From assembly GCA_024196135.1 (NCBI GenBank), contig JAMQCK010000636.1, positions 1 to 18,642 of the forward strand: DNA of 18,642 nucleotides. Reading direction: 5' to 3'. Below, piece by piece: positions 17,696 to 18,642 of the stretch. Source of the stretch: Pleurotus ostreatus/Saccharomyces cerevisiae fusant. Its lineage: Eukaryota; Opisthokonta. Made by a program: the position numbers and the translations under genes. The stretch's first letter is position 1; every line of letters starts with the position of its first letter. The notes beneath the pieces are model-generated. The model was not told the origin of the DNA. It did no database searches and saw nothing but the letters and a program-made list of their open reading frames with translations.

Positions 17696-17703
17696 CTTAT
17701 ATA
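17696..17703 (-). promoter_or_regulatory. TATA box of the Stf2/Stm1-like gene
   Basis: The minus strand reads TATATAAG, about 215 bp before the ATG at 17482. A strong TATA box fits a stress-inducible gene, which is what relatives of this family often are, but regulation is inferred only. The spacing to the ATG is nearly the same as for the TATA box of the orphan gene at 12099-12758. Confidence 0.55.
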
Positions 17704-18642
17704 CTCGCGCGACCCATGGCTGGCCCAGGCGTGCGTGCACCGGCCACATGACGACCACGGGTCTGTTGACCTGCTGATCGCGCAATCGCCGGGTCCTTCG
17801 AATGCGCTTCCGTCTTCGCTCCATTGTTCCTTTCGGAGAGCATGGAGATGAGGGCACAAAGGACATGAACAATGGACGTCCAAATCCGTCGTGAAAGGGC
17901 AGAAGCAGAGGGACGCGAATATGTGGCGTTGGGATCAATGAGTTTGAACGCTCACGTGGGCGTGTTGGACTTCGCGCCTACTGGTCGACTTTACGGTCTT
18001 GCCGTTGGCGGTGACCCTCTGCTCGGTTCGGATACGATTGGCTGCGCTTAAGCCACAGCCTCAGATGCTCGTCTAATCCCACCCAATCCTCGTCGGCCCT
18101 GCGATCGCCGCCATCTCGCGTATCTCGAAGGCGAAGCAAGACTCCCGCGTAGAAAGCAGTATCCCGACATCGACGTCCAGTTGCAGTGCAGAAACAATCG
18201 ATGCGGGGGATTACTCGTTCAGTCGTGCTTCCACTGCAGCCTTACCTATCGCGCGGCGCACTCAGGGCCTTGGGCGTACTCGAAACACCACGGGAAGTAC
18301 GTGAGTGTTTACAGCAAGCGAAAGATTGTTAGAGACAGACGCGCTTGTGGAGCGCGGTCGGGTCAGAACACTCCAGACTGGTCATGCACAAGCCATGCAA
18401 CCAGCTGAGAACAGGCGCCTACAAGCGCAAACACGTGCACACAAGCGCACGGGCCATCAACGCGATGGTCATGAACACCTATCCGGTCCTGCAGCCGGAT
18501 CTTCTCCACGCCCCGGACACGACCGAGCGGAGGTAAACAACAGTCCTTACCCAGCCATAAAGCTGGGCAGAGGAGCACGCAGGATGGCACTGGTCCATAC
18601 AGCCAGGCCCGCAGATTCCATGACACTGGTCCATACAGCCAG
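17704..18642. other. right-edge region with weak coding signals
   Basis: No supported gene. The left part is upstream sequence of the Stf2/Stm1-like gene. On the + strand a frame open from about 18051 to 18302 encodes two cysteine pairs (VQLQCRNNRCGGLL, then SCFHCSLTYR) and ends at a GTGAGT that could be a donor. Further right, a frame with high third-position GC reads AYKRKHVHTSARAINAMVMN and stops at 18534-18536. A second frame is open from 18304 to the edge of the window. These may be exons of a gene continuing beyond the window or chance frames. A CACGTG-type E-box core lies at about 17954. Confidence 0.35.
18584..18642. repeat. 36-bp-period near-tandem repeat at the window edge
   Basis: ATG(G/A)CACTGGTCCATACAGCC followed by AG occurs at 18584-18606 and 18620-18642, 22 of 23 bases identical, offset by 36 bp. 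The second copy ends exactly at the window boundary, so the array may continue. The period is a multiple of three and one + strand frame stays open through it, so a coding repeat is possible. Confidence 0.7.

Overview
This is nuclear DNA from a filamentous basidiomycete, most likely an agaricomycete of the Polyporales type. The evidence is GC-rich coding sequence, many short introns (mostly 48-57 nt with GTRNGY-like donors and CTNAY-like branch sites), and the kinds of protein encoded: a multi-exon Rrp44/Dis3, a Nop8-like RRM protein, an LPVELLSEIF-type F-box protein, an SKG6/Mid2-like single-pass membrane protein and an Stf2/Stm1-like protein. Nothing points to a bacterium, plasmid or virus. 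All exon joins below were made by hand from reading frame, splice consensus and family expectation.

The left half (1-9705) is gene-dense. In order it holds: the 3' end of an unrecognised + strand gene (1-147); a two-exon Nop8-like nucleolar protein on the - strand (2049 to 324); an intergenic stretch carrying a ~400 bp imperfect inverted-repeat element (2333-2733); a small three-exon transmembrane protein (+, 3331-4025); a single-exon F-box protein (-, 5497 to 4124); and, divergent from it across a 262 bp shared promoter, a complete 17-exon DIS3/RRP44 exosome nuclease (+, 5760-9705, 988 aa). In DIS3 the PIN and RNB acidic active-site residues and the CR3 cysteines can all be read.

The right half (9706-18642) is gene-poor and repeat-rich. 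9706-12098 has no convincing gene. It contains several unrelated short minisatellites (unit sizes about 20-28 bp, 2-5 copies each), a polypurine tract and a G-quadruplex motif. A 219-aa orphan protein lies on the - strand (12758 to 12099) behind a TATA box. 12976-14771 is GC-rich with long open frames on both strands that I could not resolve into a gene. An unrecognised two-exon gene model (269 aa, - strand, 15742 to 14772) follows, then two more minisatellites. Next comes a clean three-exon Stf2/Stm1-like gene (-, 17482 to 16978) with its own TATA box. The last ~1.1 kb has only weak coding signals and may be the edge of another gene.

There is no gene cluster acting as one pathway. Three genes touch ribosome or RNA metabolism: NOP8-like (60S assembly), DIS3 (exosome, rRNA processing) and the Stf2/Stm1-like protein (ribosome or stress associated by family). 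I see no sequence evidence that this is more than coincidence. The most unusual parts are the foldback element, the concentration of unrelated minisatellites, and the orphan genes of the right half.
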